From positions 1-27,296 of IMG/VR virus record IMGVR_UViG_3300020430_000075: a stretch of 27,296 nt of DNA; one strand, given 5' to 3'. Positions within the stretch are counted from its first letter, which is position 1, and each line of letters opens with the position of its first letter. The DNA is from a virus. The notes beneath the pieces were generated by a model. That model searched no databases, was not told the origin of the DNA, and saw only the letters and a list, made by a program, of their open reading frames with translations. The position numbers and the translations under genes were made by a program. Of the stretch, positions 1 through 5,021 are shown in pieces.

Positions 1-123
1 GTCGTTTTTATCAGGCACAAATAATTGAGTCTGAAAAAAATCATAGTAACTATTTAATTTTAAGTATCCGTATCTGTCACGATCAGATACTTCTACTGGC
101 ACATCTTCAAATCTATCTTCCAT
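1..123 (-). CDS. Partial hypothetical protein, cut by left edge
   Basis: The first 41 codons of a leftward gene are visible; the end lies outside the window. The start MEDRFEDVPVEV is preceded by AGGAG 8 bases upstream of the ATG. The peptide is acidic at first and then aromatic (YGYLKLNSYYDFF). It overlaps the end of the 58-residue gene before it by 11 bases, as expected for a translationally coupled operon. I do not recognise the family. Confidence 0.6.
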   Translation of the reverse strand, partial: MEDRFEDVPVEVSDRDRYGYLKLNSYYDFFQTQLFVPDKND

Positions 124-289
124 TTGATTTACTCCTAGTTACAGTTAATGCTTTTGCTAAGTCATAGACCATATGATCTATTTCCCAAGCGGCTATATTA
201 TAATTTTCACAAGTAGTTTGAAATTCATCTACAGTCATTTTAGATATTTGTTCTACATTGTGTGACAGGGTTTCTTTATCAATCGTCAT
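113..289 (-). CDS. Small hypothetical protein, 58 aa
   Basis: A 58-residue ORF beginning MTIDKETLSHNVEQ. Its ATG sits 7 bases after a strong AAAGGAGG ribosome site. It overlaps the 61-residue gene upstream by 11 bases and the partial gene downstream by 11 bases, which supports it as a real member of the leftward operon despite its size. It is acidic, with no cysteine cluster or membrane segment. Function unknown; the family is not recognised. Confidence 0.6.
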   Translation of the reverse strand: MTIDKETLSHNVEQISKMTVDEFQTTCENYNIAAWEIDHMVYDLAKALTVTRSKSNGR

Positions 290-464
290 AGGCTTCCTCC
301 TTTATGTATTCCTTGACTACGTTATCACTGATATTTTCAGTTAAAAATTGTGTAATGTTATCGCCTTCAATGACATTATTGTCATAACAATCAAGAAGAA
401 AATACATAAGATCTCTTCCTTCTAACGATTCCATATCTTCGATTTGCCATTTTGCTAGGGTCAT
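279..464 (-). CDS. Small acidic hypothetical protein, 61 aa
   Basis: The ATG follows the stop of the 203-residue gene by one base and uses AAGGAT as ribosome site inside the end of that gene. The protein is strongly acidic (MTLAKWQIEDMESLEGRD at the start, KEEAYDD at the end). Such small acidic products are common among phage early genes and could be host-protein inhibitors or DNA mimics, but nothing in the sequence shows this. Function unknown. Confidence 0.6.
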   Translation of the reverse strand: MTLAKWQIEDMESLEGRDLMYFLLDCYDNNVIEGDNITQFLTENISDNVVKEYIKEEAYDD

Positions 465-465
465 A

Positions 466-1077
466 TTAATATCCTTTCGCTGATATTAGTTGTTGTGATA
501 CAGATTCAACCAGTGATTTACGATAGTAAAGTAATGGCTGAACAAACTCATAGATCTCTGCCAGTGATGGGAAGAACTTACTCTTCAAACATATTTGTTC
601 ACAAGAATATCTAAGTATGTCGGCAGGTATATGTGACAACTTAGTTGCATATACACGAGCCTTGAGTGCCATGTCTTTTTCTGTAAGCGCTGATTGTTTG
701 GTAGTACATACCATGACTTCGACAATCCATTTCTCAATATCTTTTGGATCAGCGACAGTCATGCCATGTTTCATTAGCTGAGTAATAGACTCTTCACTCT
801 TGACGAGTCCATCAGCTACATCAGATATGCAAGGCATATCCCATCTGAAGAACATATACTGATTGTTTACTCGTTCATTTATCTGACAGTTCAGTAATGA
901 TTCTATGGAAGAACGAATCAGTTTTGTGTGATGGTTTGGTTTGTCTGAGTACCTTTTTATTATTAGCTCTGCGACTGAGTTGTTTGTCACACCATTTGCT
1001 ATATTCGTTATCCCAGTTTTCTTTTCGATACTGGTTGTGTATGTAGAAATGTCTGAAATGTTTGAGTTCTCTGTCAT
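466..1077 (-). CDS. Putative replisome / helicase-loader-like protein
   Basis: A 203-residue protein with a strong AAGGAGG ribosome site 7 bases before its ATG. The C-terminal half (residues about 110-190) reads ADPKDIEKWI, then ALKARVYATKLSHIPADILR and FFPSLAEIYEFVQPLLYYRK. This resembles a conserved block in phage proteins found beside replication genes, where a Pro-Ala-Asp-x-hydrophobic helix is followed by KFFP(S/T)xAEL. The start lies inside the end of the DnaT-like gene (overlap about 200 bases), a pairing that recalls DnaT/DnaC-type or lambda O/P-type loader modules. The resemblance is from memory; no Walker motif is visible, so an AAA+ loader such as DnaC itself is unlikely. Role in DNA replication is inferred. 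Confidence 0.45.
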   Translation of the reverse strand: MTENSNISDISTYTTSIEKKTGITNIANGVTNNSVAELIIKRYSDKPNHHTKLIRSSIESLLNCQINERVNNQYMFFRWDMPCISDVADGLVKSEESITQLMKHGMTVADPKDIEKWIVEVMVCTTKQSALTEKDMALKARVYATKLSHIPADILRYSCEQICLKSKFFPSLAEIYEFVQPLLYYRKSLVESVSQQLISAKGY

Positions 1078-1144
1078 GGTTAACCTCCTTGTATTTGTCC
1101 ATGATTGATTGGCTTGGTTGCCATTGATTAGTAAGTAGCTTCAT
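875..1144 (-). CDS. DnaT-like primosomal protein (putative)
   Basis: I choose the start MKLLTNQWQPS (89 residues), which has GGAG 8 bases upstream, over the longer frame to 1192. The protein carries the pattern WQPS at residues 8-11, a helix, then FRHFYIHNQ and NWDNEYSKWC. This matches the DnaT-type layout W-x-P-S ... F-x-x-Y-W ... (N/S)W-x-x-x-F-x-x-W(C/V), used in replication restart and phage primosome proteins to bind ssDNA or a helicase loader. The C-terminal tail is basic. It overlaps the 203-residue loader-like gene in another frame by about 200 bases, which is extensive for two real genes. The motif is the main reason to accept both. Confidence 0.5.
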   Translation of the reverse strand: MKLLTNQWQPSQSIMDKYKEVNHDRELKHFRHFYIHNQYRKENWDNEYSKWCDKQLSRRANNKKVLRQTKPSHKTDSFFHRIITELSDK

Positions 1145-1349
1145 TGTAGTCACTCCAGTGTTCGTTCCAGAGTTCAACTGCAATGTCATCACATAGATCT
1201 TTCTCTGATTGGAACTTAGGTTTCATTTGATAGTTGATGAATCGCTTTACTTCTGATACATCTTCTGACTCTGATATTTGACGTTCCAATCCCTCGATTG
1301 ATACAACTTTGTCGTAGTAATCTTGGATTTGTTTTTTTACATTACCCAT
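1128..1349 (-). CDS. Hypothetical protein, 73 aa
   Basis: The preferred start is MGNVKKQIQDYYDKV, preceded by GGAGG 9 bases upstream; a longer frame to 1388 has no comparable site. The ATGGGTAA at the start contains the stop of the zinc-ribbon gene, so the two overlap by 8 bases and are probably coupled. It is a charged, helical-looking protein ending in ELWNEHWSDYNEATY, and it overlaps the DnaT-like gene by 17 bases. No family recognised. Confidence 0.6.
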   Translation of the reverse strand: MGNVKKQIQDYYDKVVSIEGLERQISESEDVSEVKRFINYQMKPKFQSEKDLCDDIAVELWNEHWSDYNEATY

Positions 1350-1536
1350 TTTTTTTGTCCTCCATTTCTTGTAGTTCAAGTTCACCATATCGCATAGGCA
1401 AAACGATATTGATGTTACACTTATTACAACAACGACCTTCGCCTACTGGCTGAGCATTGTTGCCTTCTGTCCAATAAATAGTACCATCAGGTTTACGATC
1501 AGGTTCTATTTTTTTGTGACAAATTACACATATCAT
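1342..1536 (-). CDS. Zinc-ribbon small protein, 64 aa
   Basis: Four cysteines are arranged as two knuckles: CVIC at residues 3-6 and CCNKC at residues 36-40. The pattern CxxC-x(about 30)-CxxC predicts a single zinc ribbon. The middle (DGTIYWTEGNNAQPVGEGR) resembles short zinc-finger proteins found in many phages, whose function is unknown. The start ATGA overlaps the stop of the resolvase-like gene, so expression is probably coupled. Confidence 0.6.
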   Translation of the reverse strand: MICVICHKKIEPDRKPDGTIYWTEGNNAQPVGEGRCCNKCNINIVLPMRYGELELQEMEDKKNG

Positions 1537-1844
1537 TTGAATAACTCCTCAAATATATTATCAGGGATTACAGCAACCCATCTTGGATCACCAGTCTTTC
1601 TTTTATACAGAGCAATATCTCTGTTCACTAAAGTTTTAAATACACTAGGGAACTTATCTACTGCTCTGTATTTTATTTCTACTACATACTCTTTGCCATT
1701 AATCATAAGTTTAATGTCACCAGTATGCTCCCCTCCCAAACTTCCTGAGAGGGGAACTCTTTTACAAGATAACTTCCATGAGTTAAATAGTTTTACAAAC
1801 CAGTTTTCATGATAGTTACCTTTGATTTTACTTTTCGAGGGCAT
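1533..1844 (-). CDS. PD-(D/E)XK nuclease, Holliday-junction-resolvase-like
   Basis: A 103-residue protein with the archaeal Hjc-like / VRR-NUC-like core. An N-terminal helix with a Glu (residue 13) is followed by RVPLSGSLGGEHTGDIKL, in which the Asp of GDI (residue 43) would bind metal. Then comes GKEYVVEIKYR, giving the E-x-K catalytic pair at about residues 55-57. This order (E, SG..GD, EIK) is the hallmark of the PD-(D/E)XK resolvase fold. The likely role is resolving branched DNA before packaging, in the place endonuclease I takes in T7. It overlaps the 69-residue gene by 17 bases. The fold is well supported; the junction-resolving activity is inferred. Confidence 0.65.
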   Translation of the reverse strand: MPSKSKIKGNYHENWFVKLFNSWKLSCKRVPLSGSLGGEHTGDIKLMINGKEYVVEIKYRAVDKFPSVFKTLVNRDIALYKRKTGDPRWVAVIPDNIFEELFK

Positions 1845-2037
1845 CTCTACATTTTTCCTTTATACTTACCAATCTCGTATGAGTATCAGTACCTATATCT
1901 TTATCTTCATTATAAAACTTTTCTAATAAAAATTTCATACTCACTTCAATCATTACTAAATCTTTTTCAGTAAATAGATCTTTGATCTTAGGATCAATAG
2001 CATTTTTAACTTCTTGCATAGTCATAAACTTTTGCAT
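1828..2037 (-). CDS. Hypothetical protein, 69 aa
   Basis: Starts at a TAATG overlap with the HTH gene, with GGAGAG 5 bases upstream, so it is probably translationally coupled. The product is helical and charged, beginning MQKFMTMQEVKNAI and ending KEKCRDALEK. No motif is recognised. Its position between an HTH protein and a resolvase-like nuclease suggests an accessory of the DNA-metabolism module, but that is only context. Confidence 0.6.
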   Translation of the reverse strand: MQKFMTMQEVKNAIDPKIKDLFTEKDLVMIEVSMKFLLEKFYNEDKDIGTDTHTRLVSIKEKCRDALEK

Positions 2038-2267
2038 TAGAACTCTCCATCATTAAGTTGCACAGTTAAATATACCTGCAATGCTTCGCACCAACAAAGC
2101 AGGTTGAATAGTCTTGGCTCTTTGTTTTTACGTTCCCATTCACCAAGAGTTTTGGTATCAGTGCCAATAGTCATAGCTAGTTGTTCGATAGTTAGTCCAA
2201 CATCTTTTCTTTGTTGGACTAACACATCTATTATTTTATTGTACTGATACTTTTGTTCAGGGGTCAC
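2037..2267 (-). CDS. XRE-type helix-turn-helix protein, 76 aa
   Basis: The start is GTG, inside the stop of the preceding gene (GTGA overlap). Residues about 12-62 have the XRE/Cro HTH layout: IIDVLVQQRKDVGLTIEQLA, then the recognition-helix stretch TIGTDTKTLGEWERKNKEP, where the terminal E-x-(N/G)-x-x-x-P is typical. This predicts a small DNA-binding regulator. It is embedded in the early operon rather than divergent from it, so it is more likely a modulator of early transcription than a lysogeny repressor. No integrase is present in the window. Confidence 0.7.
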   Translation of the reverse strand: MTPEQKYQYNKIIDVLVQQRKDVGLTIEQLAMTIGTDTKTLGEWERKNKEPRLFNLLCWCEALQVYLTVQLNDGEF

Positions 2268-2527
2268 GACCTGAAGTTCATATGTTTGATACTGCTGTCA
2301 TTGAGTACTTCTTCAATGATTTCTGACATCTGTAGATCAGGGTGGTTTTGTTCCCACATACTAGTTGTCTTAGCAGTCATTTTATTGATCCACACTTCAG
2401 GGTGTAGATCACCATATGGTTTTGTACAGAGTGTTATGTGTTTGTATATATCTCTGTACTCAGATGGGTGAGATACTCGTGCAATATTTTCGCACATCTT
2501 TAGTTCGTTAGTTGTGTATGTAATCAA
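2264..2527 (-). CDS. Hypothetical protein, 87 aa
   Basis: The initiator is TTG, 6 bases after a strong GGAGG; no nearer ATG is in frame. The protein begins MITYTTNELKMCENIARVSH and is rich in His, Met and charged residues. It lies 13 bases after the DUF932-type gene and overlaps the HTH gene by 4 bases. No domain is recognised. Confidence 0.55.
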   Translation of the reverse strand: MITYTTNELKMCENIARVSHPSEYRDIYKHITLCTKPYGDLHPEVWINKMTAKTTSMWEQNHPDLQMSEIIEEVLNDSSIKHMNFRS

Positions 2528-2540
2528 CGTTAGCCTCCAC

Positions 2541-3404
2541 TTAGTTGAGTATTGAGTTTGGTCTATTCATATAGCTTACCATTTTATTGTTACGTTCGAC
2601 AATAGTTTTGTTGGTGCTACTGACATTTTCTGGGTGAGATATCCAATGTGTTACTGCATTGTATAAACCCCATTTGTTTTTACCAATGGTGTGTTGGTAT
2701 TCTTTCCAATGTTGTTGCAGCTTTGCAAACTGTGTTTCATTACGATACTTACCATCAACAGTAGGTTTTGCTGTATAAGTAAGTTTTGAAAACATATCAT
2801 CTGCATCTTGTGTACTAACTGGTGTGTTGTACCAATCACGATATCTTTTTTCGTTACTACGAAATAAATCTACTGATTGTTTAAGATGTTCAAAGTTATA
2901 TTTGAAGTGACCATTATGTTTGAGTCTGAAGTTAGCAACTCTATCAGGTGTTGTGCATTTGTTATAACAAAACATACGAAGCCCATCAGCTTGTATCATA
3001 ACAGACCAAACACCATTATAAGAGTTACGAACTGATATTTGAAAAGCAACATAGCTTTGCAATGCAGGATCATCAAAGCATATCTCTTTGAATACCAATC
3101 GTGTGTCCATCATAGCACCATTGTCTAACATATTTATCTGTGTAACATATGGTGTTTTGAGTGTGTCTGCTATATCAATAATAGGATCAAGTACTTCTTG
3201 ATGAGTTACTGGTCTGTATGATATTGAATGACTGCCAAGATATTCCATTGTATCTGTACGAACAATCATCATTTTGTCAGGACATTTGACTAGCTTTGTT
3301 TCGCAGTCATCATCATATGTACCTGCCATTGATATGGTGTCTATTGGAAAGTCATAGTCACCTTGTTTGTCAACAAGTGTTGCGAGTTGTGTCATATGGT
3401 TCAT
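2541..3404 (-). CDS. DUF932-type phage/plasmid protein
   Basis: A 287-residue protein with GGAGG 5 bases before its ATG. The stretch around residues 55-75 (EYLGSHSISYRPVTHQEVLD), the central RNSYNGVWSV...ADGLRMFC block with a conserved R/C-x-N region, and WGLYNAVTHWISH near residue 245 match my memory of DUF932 (TIGR03299-like, 'phage/plasmid-like protein'). That family is widespread in phages and plasmids, and its biochemical role is not established. It is the largest gene of the leftward block and the first substantial gene after the 33-residue microprotein, so it is probably expressed early. Confidence 0.7.
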   Translation of the reverse strand: MNHMTQLATLVDKQGDYDFPIDTISMAGTYDDDCETKLVKCPDKMMIVRTDTMEYLGSHSISYRPVTHQEVLDPIIDIADTLKTPYVTQINMLDNGAMMDTRLVFKEICFDDPALQSYVAFQISVRNSYNGVWSVMIQADGLRMFCYNKCTTPDRVANFRLKHNGHFKYNFEHLKQSVDLFRSNEKRYRDWYNTPVSTQDADDMFSKLTYTAKPTVDGKYRNETQFAKLQQHWKEYQHTIGKNKWGLYNAVTHWISHPENVSSTNKTIVERNNKMVSYMNRPNSILN

Positions 3405-3417
3405 GTTTACCTCCGTG

Positions 3418-3519
3418 TTAAACCATTGGGTTAAATGCTACTAGACAATAGATCATAGTAACAAACGAAATGATACAGAATATTATCCATATCAAATAGA
3501 TTAAAAAGAAATTATCCAT
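3418..3519 (-). CDS. Single-pass membrane microprotein, 33 aa (putative)
   Basis: A short ORF, MDNFFLIYLIWIIFCIISF at the start and AFNPMV at the end, with AAGGA 8 bases before its ATG. Nearly the whole chain is one hydrophobic helix, so an inner-membrane microprotein is predicted. An in-frame ATG 15 bases upstream would give 38 residues but lacks a ribosome site. It ends 14 bases before the DUF932-type start and would be the first gene of that transcript. It could be a host-takeover or membrane-depolarising peptide, or a chance hydrophobic ORF in AT-rich DNA; the ribosome site and spacing favour a gene. Confidence 0.45.
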   Translation of the reverse strand: MDNFFLIYLIWIIFCIISFVTMIYCLVAFNPMV

Positions 3520-3567
3520 TAACTTATCCTTCATATTAGTTGATGTTGTGTCACTTGTTATGTGTCA

Positions 3568-3592
3568 TACGTTCGTATATCTACGGAACGTA
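3568..3592. other. Stem-loop in leftward leader
   Basis: TACGTTC (3568-3574) pairs with GAACGTA (3586-3592), and the inner GTA/TAC extends the stem to 10 bp around a TATC loop with one bulged G. It lies about 50 bases upstream of the leftward microprotein start. It could act as an operator or as a 5'-end structure of the leader; no T-run follows on either strand, so it is not a terminator. Confidence 0.5.
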
Positions 3593-3621
3593 AGTTGCAA
3601 AGATTCCAGATGCCACCACAG

Positions 3622-3639
3622 CACAGTCTAGTGACTGTG
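3622..3639. other. Stem-loop CACAGTC-TAGT-GACTGTG
   Basis: A perfect 7-bp stem with a 4-base loop on either strand. No T-run follows. Role unknown; as a short symmetric site ahead of an operon containing an HTH protein, an operator is possible but unproven. Confidence 0.45.
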
Positions 3640-3733
3640 TGTGATTAGCATTTTTAGTGTTGTACCATGTTGGGTTGTAGTATTTAGGGGATATGTTTAG
3701 GTAGGTACAAGCACAAAGGTATCGTGGTTGACA

Positions 3734-3763
3734 TAAAAAAAGGACAGATTTCTCTGCCCTTTT
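3734..3763 (-). terminator. Intrinsic terminator of the 145-residue gene
   Basis: Read on the minus strand, GGGCAGA - GAAA - TCTGTCC is a 7-bp stem (one G-U pair in RNA) with a GNRA-type GAAA loop, preceded by an A-run and followed by seven or more T. This is a textbook rho-independent terminator about 10 bases after the stop of the leftward gene at 3770. It separates that gene from the operon further left. Confidence 0.85.
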
Positions 3764-3769
3764 GTTAAG

Positions 3770-4207
3770 TTAGTTAGCTTCTTGGATTGGCTTAAGATCT
3801 TTGCCGAGGATATCGTCAACATCATTAAGTATCTGCGACTTATCTTTAGTAGAAGATTTCTTCCAAGGCTTCCAAACTTCGCCAGTTACTTCTTTGTGAA
3901 CTGCCATATCTGCGTTGAATCTTTCCTCTAATTCAACAAGTTCAAGTTGCATTCGTTTGTAGATATCAACTTTCTTTGCCAACTGAACGGATACAACTTC
4001 AGACTGCTCAGTAGGTCTTAGTGTAGCGATTTCTTCTTTAACGTCTAGCATTTGTTGACATTTGTACTGGATAGAATTGTTTGCAACGAAACAAGCATCT
4101 CTTGCTATGGATTCTCTTGTATAAGCATTTGATTCGCCTGTGTGGTGCATGACAACTGCTAATTTTAAGTTGTAAAGTTCCTTGTTTACTTTGATAGTTT
4201 TCTTCAT
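3770..4207 (-). CDS. Hypothetical protein, intact member of inverted duplication
   Basis: The preferred start is MKKTIKVNKELYNLK (145 residues), with GGAG 6 bases upstream. A longer frame to 4264 adds 19 residues with no ribosome site. The first third has hydrophobic patches (LKLAVVMHH). The middle (residues about 60-110) is charged and looks coiled-coil (KKVDIYKRMQLELVELEERF), and the C-terminus is WKPWKKSSTKDKSQ then an acidic tail. No family is recognised. It is a monocistronic unit: it stands alone, 250 bases from the next gene, with its own strong terminator. A decayed inverted copy lies at 4440-5018 on the other strand. Confidence 0.65.
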   Translation of the reverse strand: MKKTIKVNKELYNLKLAVVMHHTGESNAYTRESIARDACFVANNSIQYKCQQMLDVKEEIATLRPTEQSEVVSVQLAKKVDIYKRMQLELVELEERFNADMAVHKEVTGEVWKPWKKSSTKDKSQILNDVDDILGKDLKPIQEAN

Positions 4208-4276
4208 GATTTTCTCCGTTTTTACAAGATCAGGGAAGTCTGATCCATGTCGTAGCGAAAACATTGCAATTCTGAA

Positions 4277-4365
4277 TACAACAAGAATCTAGGTGGTAGG
4301 GGTGGTCAAAGCCCAAGCCCTGCCTGGGCTTTGTTACCCACACCACCACGCTTATTCTTGTTGTA
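4277..4365. other. Large central stem-loop 1
   Basis: TACAACAAGAAT (4277-4288) pairs perfectly over 12 bp with ATTCTTGTTGTA (4354-4365). Inside, GGTGGT (4292-4297) faces ACCACC (4342-4347), and CAAAGCCCA (4307-4315) pairs perfectly with TGGGCTTTG (4325-4333). The whole 89 bases fold into one long interrupted hairpin with a GC-rich tip, unusual in this AT-rich genome. It lies between the two arms of the inverted repeat. Confidence 0.75.
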
Positions 4366-4375
4366 GGGTTTACCC

Positions 4376-4433
4376 CTGATGTGCGTAACCGAAATGCGTG
4401 GCACTCCTTAGTGCCACACAATTCGCACATCAG
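4376..4433. other. Large central stem-loop 2
   Basis: CTGATGTGCG (4376-4385) pairs with CGCACATCAG (4424-4433), a perfect 10-bp outer stem. GTGGCACT (4398-4405) pairs with AGTGCCAC (4410-4417), a perfect 8-bp inner stem closed by a CCTT loop. It begins 11 bases after stem-loop 1. Neither strand has a T-run after it, so it is not a standard terminator. Confidence 0.75.
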
Positions 4434-4521
4434 TTCTAAGAATTGCCATGTTATCGTGGCGACATTCTTGGGATCAGAGTTCAATGATCGCAGTAGAAAC
4501 GGGTTTAGAAAATCACGAAGA

Positions 4522-4555
4522 AAAGTGTCAAATCTCTTGTAAACAAGAGGACTTT
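4522..4555 (+). other. Stem-loop a in decayed copy
   Basis: CTCTTG (4534-4539) pairs with CAAGAG (4544-4549) around a TAAA loop, flanked by AAAGT (4522-4526) and ACTTT (4551-4555). The intact copy has the AAAGT/ACTTT flanks but lacks the CTCTTG half, so the inner stem arises from an insertion in this arm. Confidence 0.5.
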
Positions 4556-4768
4556 ACAACTTGAAATTCGCTGTTGTTTTTTTAGTATGCACCACACATT
4601 TTAGTAGGCGAATCTAATGCTTATCCTTAAACAAGAGAATCCATGCTTACAGCAAGAGATGGTATGCTTTCGTCAAACAATTATAGACTGTATGAATGTC
4701 TTTAGAAATGCTTGATGTAAAAGATGGAATTGGTACACTTAGTCCTACTTGCATTCTGAGGTTGTAGC

Positions 4769-4793
4769 CTTTCTGTTGCCTTAGCAAAGAAAG
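4769..4793 (+). other. Stem-loop b in decayed copy
   Basis: CTTTCTGTTGC (4769-4779) pairs with GCAAAGAAAG (4784-4793) around a CTTA loop: 10 pairs with one bulged G. The intact copy has the 3' arm (GGCAAAGAAAG) but not the complementary 5' arm. Confidence 0.6.
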
Positions 4794-4839
4794 TCTACAA
4801 ACGACCATGCAACTTAGGACTTTTGAGTTAGATGAAAGT

Positions 4840-4869
4840 GCAGATATCTGTTCACGAAGAAGTATCTGC
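4840..4869 (+). other. Stem-loop c in decayed copy
   Basis: GCAGATA (4840-4846) pairs with TATCTGC (4863-4869) over 7 bp. The intact copy has GCAGATA but reads GTAACTGGC at the partner site, so the pairing is specific to this arm. Confidence 0.5.
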
Positions 4870-4874
4870 GTAGT

Positions 4875-4914
4875 TTGGTAAAGCCTTATCTTCTACTGAA
4901 GATAAGTCTACCAA
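4875..4914 (+). other. Stem-loop d in decayed copy
   Basis: CTTATCTTC (4885-4893) and GAAGATAAG (4898-4906) form a perfect 9-bp stem with a TACT loop. It is enclosed by TTGGTA (4875-4880) and TACCAA (4909-4914), a second perfect 6-bp stem. The intact copy lacks both outer partners and has only a partial inner match. Confidence 0.65.
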
Positions 4915-4928
4915 GCAGATACTTGTTG

Positions 4929-4972
4929 ACGTTATCCGTCTTTGCGAAGATCTCAATCCAAGATGGTAACGT
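4929..4972 (+). other. Stem-loop e in decayed copy
   Basis: ACGTTA-t-CC (4929-4937) pairs with GGTAACGT (4965-4972), 8 pairs with one bulge, around an inner TCTT/AAGA stem (4939-4950). The intact copy has no equivalent pairing. Confidence 0.5.
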
Positions 4973-4977
4973 ACCAT

Positions 4978-5016
4978 AACAAAAGACTAGGCAGAGAAAT
5001 CTGCCAACCTTTTGTT
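4978..5016 (+). other. Stem-loop f, altered copy of the terminator
   Basis: GGCAGA-GAAA-TCTGCC (4990-5005) is the counterpart of the terminator at 3734-3763. Here it is closed by an extra perfect 8-bp outer stem, AACAAAAG (4978-4985) with CTTTTGTT (5009-5016). The continuous T-run of the intact terminator is interrupted to CCTTTTGTTAGG, so termination should be weaker while folding is stronger. Confidence 0.65.
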
Positions 5017-5021
5017 AGGTC

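Larger units (their letters stand above)
3520..3733. other. Noncoding leader region of the leftward operon
   Basis: No credible gene. The stretch lies between the terminator of the 145-residue gene and the first gene of the leftward operon, so it should hold that operon's promoter. I see no convincing -35/-10 pair. It contains two stem-loops, at 3568-3592 and 3622-3639, listed separately, and the block AAGCACAAAG (3709-3718) that marks the outer end of the large inverted repeat. Confidence 0.6.
3709..4272 (-). repeat. Left arm of ~0.6-kb imperfect inverted repeat
   Basis: This arm carries the intact gene at 3770-4207 and its terminator. Read on the minus strand it aligns throughout with the plus strand of 4440-5084. 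Identical blocks include ATGCACCACACA, ACAAGAGAATCCAT (4107-4120 against 4631-4644), TCTACAAACGA, ATCTTCTACT and GGCAGAGAAATCTG. The outermost shared block is CCTTTGTGCTT. The match is broken by many short indels and substitutions. Confidence 0.85.
4495..4968 (+). pseudogene. Decayed inverted copy of the 145-residue gene
   Basis: Aligned to the intact gene, the start codon is ACG (AAATCACGAAG in place of AAATCATGAAG). The GGAG ribosome site is replaced by GGGTTTAG, and indels of 3-9 bases repeatedly break the frame, so no protein of this kind can be made. Blocks of 9-14 identical bases persist along the whole length, which excludes chance similarity. The differences are not random-looking: several create perfect local stems absent from the intact copy. 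It may therefore be a pseudogene, a gene-derived structured RNA, or a poorly resolved assembly stretch. Confidence 0.6.

Noticed and set aside
1516-1812. 98-residue plus-strand ORF opposite the nuclease gene
   Set aside because: Antisense shadow of the PD-(D/E)XK gene, without a ribosome site.
3721-3739. Plus-strand TTGACA at 3728 as a promoter
   Set aside because: No acceptable -10 follows at 16-18 bases, and the site lies at the terminator of the opposite-strand gene.
4277-4433. CRISPR array or tRNA-like structure
   Set aside because: Only two unrelated hairpins without regular spacers; no acceptor stem, T-loop or anticodon arm could be laid out.
4230-4484. 84-residue minus-strand ORF across the central hairpins
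   Set aside because: It runs through both large stem-loops, has no ribosome site and its composition (Cys, Trp, Arg mixture) is unlike its neighbours; the DNA symmetry explains the open frame.
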